A stretch of DNA of 64,000 nt, taken from assembly GCF_001641265.1 (NCBI RefSeq), contig NW_020167525.1, positions 310,001 through 374,000 on the forward strand, written 5' to 3'. Source of the stretch: Pseudogymnoascus destructans (lineage: Eukaryota; Ascomycota; Leotiomycetes; Thelebolales; Thelebolaceae). The notes under the pieces were generated by a model. That model had not been told where the DNA came from. It searched no databases and saw only the letters and a list, made by a program, of their open reading frames with translations. Positions 12,289-21,506 of the stretch are shown here, in pieces; positions within the stretch are counted from its first letter, which is position 1, and each line of letters begins with the position of its first letter. The position numbers and the translations under genes are program-made.

Positions 12289-12602
12289 TTATTTGCGGGT
12301 CATCGCTTTGGGCGGCATCTTCAAATCATCGAAAGGAGCTTCCTGCATCTCCAAGTCTTCGTCATCTCTGTTGTCACTGTCAAACGCCCGCTCATTCCTT
12401 GCAACCCTCTGCTCCAAACGAGTTTGCTTCCTCATCTTATTGAAAAAAGAATAGTATAGGCTGATCAGAAGGATGGTGATGAAGGCGACTGCGACGAAGA
12501 TGATGCCCACGGTTGCGGGATGCTGGAACTGTTTGCTGCAAGTCATTTCTGTTGGATGGATTTACTTACAGGTCCCTTAATTGGCAGAGTTCCTTCCGGC
12601 AT
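12289..12602 (-). CDS. Small single-pass membrane protein
   Basis: The clear part is exon 12289-12528, with a hydrophobic helix (TVGIIFVAVAFITILLISLYY) followed by a basic charged tail (KMRKQTRLEQRVARNERAFD) and acidic residues. The proposed start is ATG at 12602 (MPEGTLPIKGP) joined in phase 0 across a 41-bp GTAAGT...AACAG intron, giving 90 residues. The intron is very short, and a start at the ATG at 12546 without splicing (85 residues, MTCSKQFQHP) cannot be excluded. A single transmembrane helix with basic residues just inside suggests a type III or tail-oriented membrane protein. Function is not recognised. Confidence 0.55.
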
Positions 12603-13751
12603 GTTATACTTCTTGCGATATAAATATCGTTTATTTGATTATTATTCCGATTGGATTTTGGGGCGGCGAGGTTGACGTTTGCGCCTGGTGTCGCCGCGGA
12701 GGGTTTGATGAGTGCAATTACTTTCGTAACTGACAAGGGAACATAGTATTTAAATGCACAGAGAAGAGAATCAGATCAAAGTTGGATCTAATTTCGACGG
12801 TGCCTGGAGCTATGGGTTAGTTCTATATCACGTAAAGGAAGCTTTAGATGGGCCCATTCTCAGTTTACTAGCGCAGGGCTACTCGAGTACTATCATCACA
12901 TCAGAGAATCGGCGCCCCTTTCCACTGCTTACAAAATCTCGAACCCTGGGGAACTCGAGTAATGAGCATAAAGTTTTAAATATGCCAATATTATCATCAA
13001 GTCCAGACGACGAGGCAATCTCCTCGCTCAAGATGGGACTCCAGAACCGTATGTATGATGGTCCCTTGTAAGCTGGCGGATGGCGGAGCGCGGAGCTAAT
13101 AGGCAGTAGCGTGCCTGCTTATTCTCCCTACTATCAATAATCCCTTTGAAAATGAAGGCGGGCATTTTATATTCTGTATGCTGCCAGCGTCAAGCTTTCT
13201 CTGACGTTGCACTTGCACTTGAATGCCGTGCGCAGAGTTTGGAACATTGTGTGCAACAATGTTGAACTTCTTGACGTGGCTGGTATCTCAAAGTATACAT
13301 TGACCTCTTTGGGTGTCTTGCATCTGTTGCAGCCGCTGAATTCATGAATAATAGTGATCAGGTTTGTTTTGGTGACGTGGTTCAGGGTTTGAAGGTAGGG
13401 TACAATGTGGTGTGAATATGAAGGTGTGGAGATGCATGCTTTGAAAACTGTGATTTGCTCGAGCAATTATCACGATTATATTTCATCCAAAATAGAAAAC
13501 AAGCATAATCTGATTCCCAGCATTACTGGTCACATTTTAGCGATGTTGGATCATTCAAAAGAATTGTTGTCGACAGAAAAACCAACGAGTTGCGTGCTCA
13601 TATATACTTCAGGCTGAATATAAACGAGCCACACAGCAACCAGTCCAGAGGAAACCTCAAAAGAGTCTCCTGTGACCAGTATTTTTTTTTGTTGGAGCCA
13701 CTAAGCATCCCCGATATACCAACATGCATGCCCAGGAAGCCTCATGTTGGC
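12603..13751. other. Gene-poor stretch before the Cys-rich cluster
   Basis: About 1.1 kb with no supported gene. A minus-strand frame at 13167-13466 contains GCNRCKTPKEV, vaguely like the CxxC end of the neighbouring small Cys-rich family, but it has no Met-Cys start and no spliceable model was found. Confidence 0.35.
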
Positions 13752-14157
13752 ATGTGCATATGCCCGCAGAGTTACACACATGAGTGCAAAAAATGCACAA
13801 CAACAGGCAACCGACATTGTGTTGGTTACATCGCCAAACGCAAGGGTACGGTACTCGAGTATATAATTCATGCTCCACACCGCGACGCTATCCAATACCT
13901 CACAAACCAAGCGTGTCGACTGAGACTTTCGACAAGCCGCCATGAACGGAACTTCGGGGGCTGAAGCGGGTCAACTTACTGAGAACCAGTCCGGGATAAA
14001 TATGGATTGCGCCGAGTGTATGAAGTTGGCTGAAAAGCTGGAGAAATGCAAACGTAGCGCTGATAATAAGACGGGTGGGGAAGCTTCTGATAAATCACCA
14101 AGGACACGGAAAGAAGAGTACAAGCAGCTGCGGATGAGAATCAGAAAGAGCAGTTGA
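13752..14157 (+). CDS. Small Cys-rich protein, Met-Cys family member 1
   Basis: Two exons, 13752-13845 and 13937-14157, joined in phase 1 across a 91-bp intron (GTACGG...TCGACAAG), give 104 residues. The N-terminus MCICPQSYTHECKKC...HC follows the cluster pattern, with Lys-Cys in place of the usual Cys-x-His. The second exon carries DCAECMKLAEKLEKCKR, the family CxxC end, and a basic tail. Either exon alone is an orphan fragment, which is why I favour the spliced model. An in-frame upstream ATG would add eight residues (MPRKPHVG). Function unknown; four or more Cys plus His suggest metal binding, but this is inference. Confidence 0.5.
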
Positions 14158-14896
14158 CGTCGTGCTGCAAGGGGTCCTTATATTTAATTGATGAAAGCCC
14201 GCTTCAACAATGAAAAGTCGATCGGTGGTTGGGGGATGGTGGTTGTGGTCTTTCATTCCGCAACCACCTTGGGAATGCTCAACAGCGGCGCAGCCCATTG
14301 CGCTTTTCGCTGCCATTGGAGGCAGCTACGGAATGAATCAGGCTCAAAATTGCAACAGTGGATGCCTCGGATGGAAGAAGAATGCAAAGTTCTTTTGCTA
14401 TGCCACTTAAATAAGCAATGAACAACTTATTGTCGCGGGTGCTTGCCAATGACCTACCAGCCACCTGGCACTATAGCCCTCATTCTTATCTGCGACTCAA
14501 TACTGGCAGCGGTATTTTGGAAACCGTGAGAGGTTATCAACGTCTCTGTTGAATAGGTTATTTAATGGAGGCAAATGAAGATGGCCGTGGGCAAAAGATT
14601 GTGGTTAATGTTAGGTATGGCATTTGGTCTGTAGAATAGTCCAACTTTGCGATATGTAAAGAATATGAAACCCATCTTTCCCAGTTCAGTTCGACAGCTA
14701 GTAATATTTCCCATGATTATTTGGTATGAGAACTAGAAGTCTCCAGAGACACTTCGGTGAGGCTGTCTTTGTTGTCAAACAACCGACATAACCACCACAA
14801 CAACCAGAATTTCATCACATCATTGCTTTGCTAGCACTTTAATATCCACACACAAAGCCATCTGATCAATTGCTTTAAAGCTTCAAAAGTTTCAAA
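14158..14896. other. Intergenic region in the Cys-rich cluster
   Basis: 739 bp with only overlapping short frames on both strands. It should hold the promoter and 5' UTR of the gene at 14897; a GCTTTAAAGCTTCAAAAG stretch lies just before the ATG. Confidence 0.4.
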
Positions 14897-15497
14897 ATGT
14901 GTCTCGCACAAGAAATCTACTACGAGCCATGCAATCACAGATACCGTCAACCACTTGAGCACTGCGGACCCATGACAGAGCGACTCGAAAGCAACGCCAA
15001 TGCCCTTGGATTAGAGTGCCCAAACCATTACACCATAATCCTGGAAACCGTCGACTTTTGTAACCACTGCATCAAACAAATGAAGGTCACAGCAACCCTG
15101 GCGCTCGTCGCACTTAGGGAACTGAATATCGCCGGGACGGACGAGTCCGAAGGAAAGATGAGTAGTGAGAAGGTGAAGGAGAGGGCGAAGGAGAAGGTGA
15201 AGGAGAAGGAAGGTGGGTCACACAAACATGCTGGCCATCTTGCTCTTCCTGTGTGGAACACAAAGAAGGTAAGTGCAACTGACTGGCTTCATCACGACAG
15301 AAGCTGCGCAAGTGTGGAAAGTGAAAGGTGGCTAATTCTCACAGAGTCAGAAGAATCGTGACAGATCGCGCTCAATGGGTCCATATGATAAAAACAGCCG
15401 CCCAAAGACCGGTCGGAGGAAACGCCGCAGGAATTCTCTTGCTATCATTGGTGGACAAGTTGATGATATCCGGGCAGAAGTATTTGTGTCATGGTAA
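14897..15497 (+). CDS. Small Cys-rich protein, Met-Cys family member 2
   Basis: Exons 14897-15268 and 15345-15497 joined by a 76-bp intron (GTAAGT...CTAATTCTCACAG), phase 0, give 174 residues. The N-terminus MCLAQEIYYEPCNHRYRQPL then HC, then ECPNHY, then FCNHC gives the family spacing Cys2, CxH, HC, C-x2-H, CxxC. After a Lys/Glu repeat (KVKERAKEKVKEKE) the second exon adds a strongly basic segment (KTGRRKRRRNSL), a possible nuclear-targeting region. Unspliced, the first frame ends at 15361. A further GTAAGG at the end could allow a longer last exon. Closest relative in the window is the gene at 16273 (MCL..E.YY..C.HR..Q...HC). Function unknown. Confidence 0.62.
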
Positions 15498-16251
15498 GGA
15501 AACAGAGTATGCGTTTGGAGTCAAGCACGGACAGCTCACAAGGTACACAGCTCTGATTGATACAACTGCCACAGAGGCAATATCCGCTGGCAGGCACTAG
15601 CAGGACGTGGAGTCTTTATCCGGAAAGTCGCAGCCACGAGTTATGTCCGATCCATCTCAGACAATGTAGGTTGGCAAAACCCTTGGATTAGAACGCGAGA
15701 CGCGGCTATCCTTATAACCATGCTAACTTCTGAGTTTTCCAATAGACTTTCTCTCAGGTTACCCAAACGCTGAGTTGTGTGCTCCTGGCGGTGTAATTAT
15801 CCGATTGAGACGCCGGATGTGGCTGGAAGTTGTACCTATAGATATCAGTCGCCCGCAAAGGATGTAAATGGCCATCGACTGCCCTTCCAGAGGACACGGC
15901 ATTCGAAGCTCTCTTTGTTTCAGAATGTTTCATAACAGCCAGAGTTTGGAAAATATAACCTGACCTGTCCCTCCGGGATGTCCATCCTTGTCTGCCGAGC
16001 ACCATCAATCGCAATTTTGGAACCAGCAGTGAAATACCCCTCATATAATACCTCGAGCTAGGATATTAATTCTCTTCCAAAATCCCTCCATGATATTCAA
16101 CTTTCTTTAATTAATTTAGCTTTCGAACCTAGAGGTTGTGAGTAATCCAATCAAAGCACCCCCATCGCAATGTCCTACAATCCTTACCAATCGAGGTTAG
16201 CCCATTCCCCCTCAATAGCGCGACGCCACTAGGATCCCGGGCCCGTCGCCC
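15498..16251. other. Intergenic region in the Cys-rich cluster
   Basis: About 750 bp. A frame continuing from member 2 to 15600 could be an alternative last exon (RYTALIDTTATEAISAGRH). Otherwise nothing is supported. Confidence 0.35.
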
Positions 16252-16272
16252 GATCCCGATCCCGATCCCGAT
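16252..16272 (+). repeat. GATCCC microsatellite abutting a start codon
   Basis: Three and a half copies of a 6-bp unit end directly at the ATG of the gene at 16273, so the repeat forms the last 21 bases of its 5' leader. Confidence 0.8.
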
Positions 16273-16524
16273 ATGTGTCTCAAGACCGAAGCTTATTACA
16301 TGGAATGCAGCCACCGCTTCCCGCAGTCCTTCAGCCACTGCACCAAGATCGTCGAGGAGCGCACGACGAAGGGCTGGTGGCCGTTCTCGTTGATGAACGC
16401 GGACCCGTACAAGGAGTGCGACGACCATCGGTTGGAGAAGAAAAGCAGCGAGGGGCTGTGTCCGACTTGCGACTGGGAGATGGAGGAGAAGCTGAAGCAG
16501 GCCGAGGAGGGAAGGGGTGGCTGA
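16273..16524 (+). CDS. Small Cys-rich protein, Met-Cys family member 3
   Basis: Single exon of 83 residues beginning MCLKTEAYYMECSHRF. Cys/His order: Cys2, CSH, HC, KECDDH, LCPTC, then a Glu/Lys helix-like tail (DWEMEEKLKQAEEG). The spacing aligns with the genes at 14897, 17774 and 19092. No signal peptide, no membrane segment. Function unknown; conserved Cys and His could bind zinc. The reading frame is the longest in this segment and carries the same MC start as its neighbours, which is the main support. Confidence 0.62.
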   Translation: MCLKTEAYYMECSHRFPQSFSHCTKIVEERTTKGWWPFSLMNADPYKECDDHRLEKKSSEGLCPTCDWEMEEKLKQAEEGRGG

Positions 16525-16792
16525 GCAGTGGGAGCTGGTTTGTTATGGCTCCTATCCAACGCCTGAGTTCGTATTGCATATTGACCTCCATGGTTCTAAA
16601 CCGAATACCAAGTCAACCCACAATATGAAGAAACATTATATATCCTCGGTAACTGAAAGGCCATTCTATGGCCGCAATAACTAAGAGGCCATTGCATGAC
16701 ACGTGCACGGAGTGCCCCTCATATGCCCCTCAGAAGAATAACCCGAGGGCAGGATGGCATCGCGGTTTGGACCTGCCTCCGCGGAGCCTATT
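16525..16792. other. Short intergenic stretch
   Basis: No supported feature. Confidence 0.4.
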
Positions 16793-17139
16793 TCAGCCAT
16801 TAATCCGAAGCAGGGCCGGTTCGTGTCTCCATCCATCAGGTCGTACCTCGTAATCGCCAGTCACACCAACCTTCACCTCGAGCTGCTTGAAGCCTATCAA
16901 AGGTCGCTTGACTGGAACTATCCTCCCATCATTAAGCGTAGTTTGTGTCAAGTACGCTGTGTCAGGGTCAAATCTCCTACCTAAGATGGCAATGGCGAAA
17001 AGGAGGCTCATAATGGTTATAGTTGCAGGATGGTGACCCCCAGTTTGACCAGCGGTACAACAAAGACCACGAACAGCGCAGCGAGGATTCCGAAATAGAG
17101 AGGCAGGGAAAATGGTCGCCTGTAGCGCGTCTGCACCAT
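16793..17139 (-). CDS. Possible small membrane protein and adjoining frame
   Basis: Two abutting minus-strand frames. The first (17139 to 17017, 40 residues, MVQTRYRRPFSLPLYFGILA) has a basic start followed by one long hydrophobic helix. Six bases after its stop region a second ATG (17011) opens MSLLFAIAILGRRFDPDTAY and runs 72 residues to 16793. They may be two exons of one gene, but the obvious GT/AG pairs do not keep phase, so this could also be a decayed gene or chance. No family recognised. Confidence 0.3.
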
Positions 17140-17570
17140 CGCGCAAACTGGGTCTCGAGTTAGCTATCTCATCTCGGGAATGAGCTGCGGGTTTGTACGA
17201 ACGGGAAACGCGTTGGCAGGAAAGTCCAGTCGCGTCAACCAGAAGTGGGACGAGGCGGTTCAAGCTTTTGGCGGGCGTTTGGCACTTGGCTGTGGGGCAG
17301 GGTCGATCCTTCTCTGAGCCTCCTCTTTAGATATCCTAACTTTCTGAGTGCTGGTATAACTGAGGTCTTTGGATAGTATTTAAATGCAAAAACAGGCGAC
17401 GATGTGGATATTATCGCGCATTTCTGCGTAGGATTCTTCATGCCCACGAAGCACGAAGGGCAATGAGCTACAGATGACGAACAAACGTCAGAAAGGCAAC
17501 TTCACAGGATGGCGAGGAGAAAACAGGGTATGAAAGAGATATCAATGTCTACTTATACAATGCATCCATC

Positions 17571-17774
17571 TCAGACTATTTTTTTCTCATTCTGGCGTTT
17601 CTGCCTCAAGCATTTGTTGCAATCCGTTGGTTTACGGACCCAAGTCGAGTAGTACTCGGGGCAGCTCTCCTTGGACCCGTACCCACCATACCTGGGCGCG
17701 TTTATGGGTTTGCAATATTTCGTTTTTTTTCTGGTGTGTCCGCACTCCCACATAGTCTCGGTGGTGACGCACAT
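17571..17774 (-). CDS. Small Cys-rich protein, Met-Cys family member 4
   Basis: 67 residues on the minus strand, starting at an internal ATG (MCVTTETMWECGHTRKKTKY) in preference to an upstream in-frame ATG, because all cluster members begin Met-Cys. The pattern is Cys2, CGH, YC, SC, DCNKC and a basic tail (RQKRQNEKK). It is the only cluster member on the minus strand. Function unknown. Confidence 0.6.
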   Translation of the reverse strand: MCVTTETMWECGHTRKKTKYCKPINAPRYGGYGSKESCPEYYSTWVRKPTDCNKCLRQKRQNEKKIV

Positions 17775-18303
17775 TCTGAAGCTTGGTGAGTCTTGGTTTG
17801 GGGCTGATTGAGGATGGATAGACTGTACGCGTTTTGTGAGGTTTGGTTTTGAGAGTATGAGATGAAAATCTTCTATCTTATATATGGCAATCCGGGACTC
17901 TCTCAAGGCCATGTAGTCGCAATATCAATGATAACACTAGTTATTCATTCCTTGTCACTCTCAACATCAAAAAACCGGTGGTTGTCTGTTCTCAAATTAT
18001 ATTTTACCGAGTTACCACTTTGTCCAGCGACAAGCGCTTTGTTAGAGTGAACGAACGCGGACCCACCACCAGGTCTCGTGGCCACCCGTACGCATCTCCA
18101 AATTCCATTGTCACACCTCGTTCCTTCTCCACTTGGATTCTCTCTCCTTAGTCCTACACCCGATAACCATATCTGTATTCGAAGTCAAGTGAAGCACCGT
18201 CTCACAAAGAACTAAGCAGGCAGCCAGCCGTCCATCAAAGCCACAACAGTCTCTCAGCGCTACCTACGAGGCAACAGTCCGCCCTTCGCCTTCGCTACCT
18301 ACG
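17775..18303. other. Divergent spacer between two Cys-rich genes
   Basis: 529 bp between divergent members 4 and 5. Presumed shared promoter region; no specific site identified. Confidence 0.4.
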
Positions 18304-18735
18304 ATGTGCACAAAGGTCAAAGTCCACTTCTGGAAGTGCGAGCACCGAGTCCAAACAGGCATCGAGGTATGCAGCCCCTGGGCCGAGCGCTCGCAGATCC
18401 TCGACACCAATGGAAAATGCCCGAATGACTGCGTCTCGGTTGGAGAAATGTGATGCAAAGTGTTGGGATTGCACTATTGTCGAAATTGACGGGCCGACAT
18501 TTGCTGAGGCTGTCGAAAAGCTGCGTTCGAATCTCCGGAGCGGCGCGGGAGGCCTGGGGAGGCCCGGGGGGGGGGTTGAAACGGCATTGAGCACAAGGAT
18601 TCTGTAATGAAGGTGAGTGTTACTTCTCATTGTTATATGATCAAGGTTCTGTTGCTGACGGTGGTTATGACGTAGATTGGCATTGCGTATGGAAGTCAAA
18701 GAGACTGCTGCTCACTCCATTGGCTGGGAACTTGA
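18304..18735 (+). pseudogene. Small Cys-rich protein, Met-Cys family member 5 (frameshifted)
   Basis: Opens MCTKVKVHFWKCEHRVQTGI, then EVC, then GKCPNDC, and stops at about 18453. The family-like CxxC end (EKCDAKCWDCTIVEIDGPTF) is in the next frame directly after. That frame in turn runs into a G10 tract near 18566, after which a third frame (GIEHKDSVMK) joins a GTGAGT...GACGTAG intron and a last exon (IGIAYGSQRDCCSLHWLGT). So the gene reads well only across two frame changes. The G10 tract may be a sequencing error or a slippage site; the first shift is not in a homopolymer and suggests real decay. Confidence 0.5.
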
Positions 18736-18840
18736 CCTGAGGGGGGACAATGAGGACAAAGGCTACAACAAAGGTTGTTATTGTCCCCCCTCAGGTCAAG
18801 TTCCCAGCCAATGGAGTGAGCAGCAGTCTCTTTGACTTCC
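18692..18840. repeat. Perfect ~60-bp inverted repeat with short loop
   Basis: The left arm from GGAAGTCAAAGAGACTGCTG to GGGGGGACAAT is matched base for base by its reverse complement ending at 18840, separated by about 28 bases. The left arm covers the last exon of the frameshifted Cys-rich gene, so a transcript through here would fold into a long hairpin. Confidence 0.9.
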
Positions 18841-19091
18841 AGCGACAACGTCATGTCTGGACTGGGATTCCATGTATTCATATGCGAAACCGTTCAGCTC
18901 AAGCTATGATAGAAGAAAAGGGTATAAATATGCCCAAAATTCCCATCAATCTCCCCAAATCAAATTCACCACTTCACTCCACTTTATCATCGAGATCCCC
19001 ATCAGGGTCATCAAAATCATCAGAATCTCAAGACTAACAATACCCAACCAAACAACTCCAATCCTACCACAACCCCACAACCACATCTACC

Positions 19092-19277
19092 ATGTGCTGG
19101 ATAATAACCTTATATTTTGCCTGCGGGCACACCGGATACGAGGAGAGAGATTGCCGTGAGGTCCAACATGACCGCCGATGCAGAGGCCGATTTAACGACA
19201 CCGAGGAGGTCGATGGGGACTGCCGCAGATGCGTCCGCCGCTATAGAGACCGCAACTACCTGGGCCATCAACATTGA
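19092..19277 (+). CDS. Small Cys-rich protein, Met-Cys family member 6
   Basis: 61 residues: MCWIITLYFACGHTGYEERD, then CR, RRCRGR, and DCRRCVRRYRDRN. The pattern Cys2, CGH, C, C, CxxC matches its neighbours. It is strongly basic at the C-terminus. A CAACC/ACCAAAC-rich leader with an in-frame-free region precedes it. Function unknown. Confidence 0.6.
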   Translation: MCWIITLYFACGHTGYEERDCREVQHDRRCRGRFNDTEEVDGDCRRCVRRYRDRNYLGHQH

Positions 19278-20313
19278 AGAGATGGAATGGAGAGGTAAGG
19301 TCTTTGCTTCCGTAATTGTTGTTGATGATAGATTAGGTATAGAATAGACAACTGTTTTTCTGCCTGAATATTCCCAAGGTAAGCACGAGCACTGTGCCAA
19401 CCCACTTGTGCCTGCCCAGGAACGGCTTTACCCCACTTGGGCTGTGACAGACGCTGTGGTAGCACCCTGGCTGATGTAGCACTTCACGAGAAATATAAGC
19501 CTAGGGATTTGTCTCCTACTCGGGAAACCTCCATGTTTGGCTACCGAAAGCCGAGCGGCTTTTGGCGTGTTCAGCATGCTCTCTCTTATACTTCATAGCT
19601 CACTCTTATAATTCATACGGTGGGGGCTCCGGCTTCGACTCACAAGCACGTTTTTATATGGACTACTCATATCGAATCAACAAAGACGTTATAGAAAGGC
19701 AACTTGACTGTCAAAATAGAGAACCAACTGGCCTGATATCAGTGTTTGCCTCCCTTGGTAGGGTTTCCATCACCCTTAGGCTGTGTCCTGTTTATTCATC
19801 GCTCCAGATGCAGCGAGAAAACGCCGAACCATTTTGATTGAAAGCGGTTTTCAGGATGTCACCATAGCATCCATTTCAACTACGTCGCTCCATGAAGATA
19901 TTCTACAAATCCAGTTTTTAAGCCCAATGCCCATGGCTGGAAATTATGAATCTCCCAGTTCTCCGGAACGAATATATATTTTTCTTCTCCACGCCCGACG
20001 TTCGGGCGCTTCTGAACGTAAATGGCGGGTATACAATGACTGAAGAATGGCTCGCATTAGAGACAATCCCAAGGTGTATGATAATCCAATAAGGGAAGAA
20101 ACCTCTAAAATACTAGATAGGGTTTCCAACAAACATGGCACATATGACATCACGTACGAGACGACAGGCTCATGGATGGGTAGATCGCTCATGGACCGGT
20201 AGATCCGATCGAATGGCGAGGTCAAACACGCCCTTCAAAACGCTCCCGAGAATCTAATTCTATCTACCGAAACTTTCTATATCTCAACCATTAAAGTCCC
20301 AATTTGAAAGCCC
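19278..20313. other. Intergenic region
   Basis: About 1 kb between the last Cys-rich gene and the ferric reductase relic. A segment at 19379-19470 encodes HEHCANP but no start or partner exon was found. Nothing else supported. Confidence 0.4.
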
Positions 20314-21506
20314 TTATTCTGGCTGAAAGTCTAGTTCCTGCAATTGTACTCCATCATCCAGGCGTGCACGAACAAGGGCCCGAAGATGATCTCGGAGCTT
20401 GCATGCCCGGATACTACATCATGTAAGCATTATCGATAGTTATATAAGGTGTCTTACCCATAACAAGCGTCTTGCCTCTCTCCTGAGTTTCTTGCACTCT
20501 TCTAATATGCTTCCCAGTCAACTCAACTTGGAGGATCTCTTCGAGGTTTGCGGTGCCTGGATACATGCTCGCACGTTTACCGAAAGGCACCTTGTCGCCA
20601 CTACTCGACTGGAGATAGATTGAGATACAAAGGGTCTGTCTAAGGTCAGCAAAGTATATGGGGTATGACCATCCATACGCACATAACCGTCGTCCAAGGT
20701 GTCATCAACCAAGGCACTGTTTAGTAGGGACTGCGCTGCCACGCCGATATCTGAATTTGTTAGCTCTTGTAATACAACCCCCCATGTTAAGACTAACCAA
20801 GGCTTTGGAGTTGCCACACCAAGTGGACTCGGCGCGTGCGAGCTTTGCAGGTATTATAACCATGGATAAGCTTGCGGAGGTAGGGCAGCTGTGCGGCGAT
20901 ACCGAAGCCCGTCGCGACCATAACAACCGTCTCATACTCTCCCACTGGTACACTAGTTCCATGGGGTCTGCTAAACAAAGCCAGACGAGGCACGGAAACG
21001 CGCTCATCAAGCGTTCCATGACTGAAGAGTTCACGAGTCAGACCTCTCCGCGGTTGGACGAAAAGCTCTTAATGTGTCCTATTTTCCGTCGGCCCAGTTG
21101 GTTACTACGAAAGGATAGCTTTGCAGGAAAGACCAGAAGCCGGAGGGAATCCATAAGTTGATGTACTGGCCAGCCTTGACTTCTATGGGCCGAGACATTG
21201 TCATCCGGACCATGACTGTCTGGTCGATGTGAGTGATGAAGGCTCGAGGGAAATGACGACCCCATGCTTTGTTGCGAAACATCATTGAAAGGTGAGCAGT
21301 GCGGCGAATACCCCTGCGAAAATGTAGACATAGCTCCAGTCGAAGTTCGACTGGGATATGAGATGTCGTACAACGGAATACACTACGAGTGATGCCAGAG
21401 CTTGATGAGCGCGGAGGAGGATCTCGTAGGAGGACTTGCGGAGGAAGGGAATCGAGAGGAGTATGAGAAGACACAACGCTGACCCGCCCTGTAGTTTGTA
21501 TCTTTC
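20314..21506 (-). pseudogene. Ferric reductase-like gene, C-terminal half only
   Basis: Reading down the minus strand: transmembrane part (RKSSYEILLRAHQALASLVV...YIFAGVFAALLTF), FAD-binding region (GQYINLWIP, QSYPFVVTNWADGK), then RGLTRELFSHG, ALFSRPHGTSVPVGEYETVV, MVATGFGIAAQLPYLRKLI (NADPH-binding), IGVAAQSLLNSALVDDTLDDGY, KVPFGKRASMYPG and finally VQLQELDFQPE with its stop at 20314. This is the order of the FRE/NOX-type reductases of fungi. At least one in-frame stop and frame changes (about 21060-21090 and 21290) break it, and the heme-binding N-terminus is absent: at 21507 the frame passes directly into Copia pol. Some gaps are plausible introns. Confidence 0.82.

Noticed and set aside
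13167..13466. Possible seventh Met-Cys family member on the minus strand
   Set aside because: Only one CxxC-like block (GCNRC); no Met-Cys start, no CxH block and no spliceable upstream exon.
19944..20225. 93-codon hydrophobic minus-strand frame
   Set aside because: Lies beyond the conserved reductase C-terminus; no motif and no start context.
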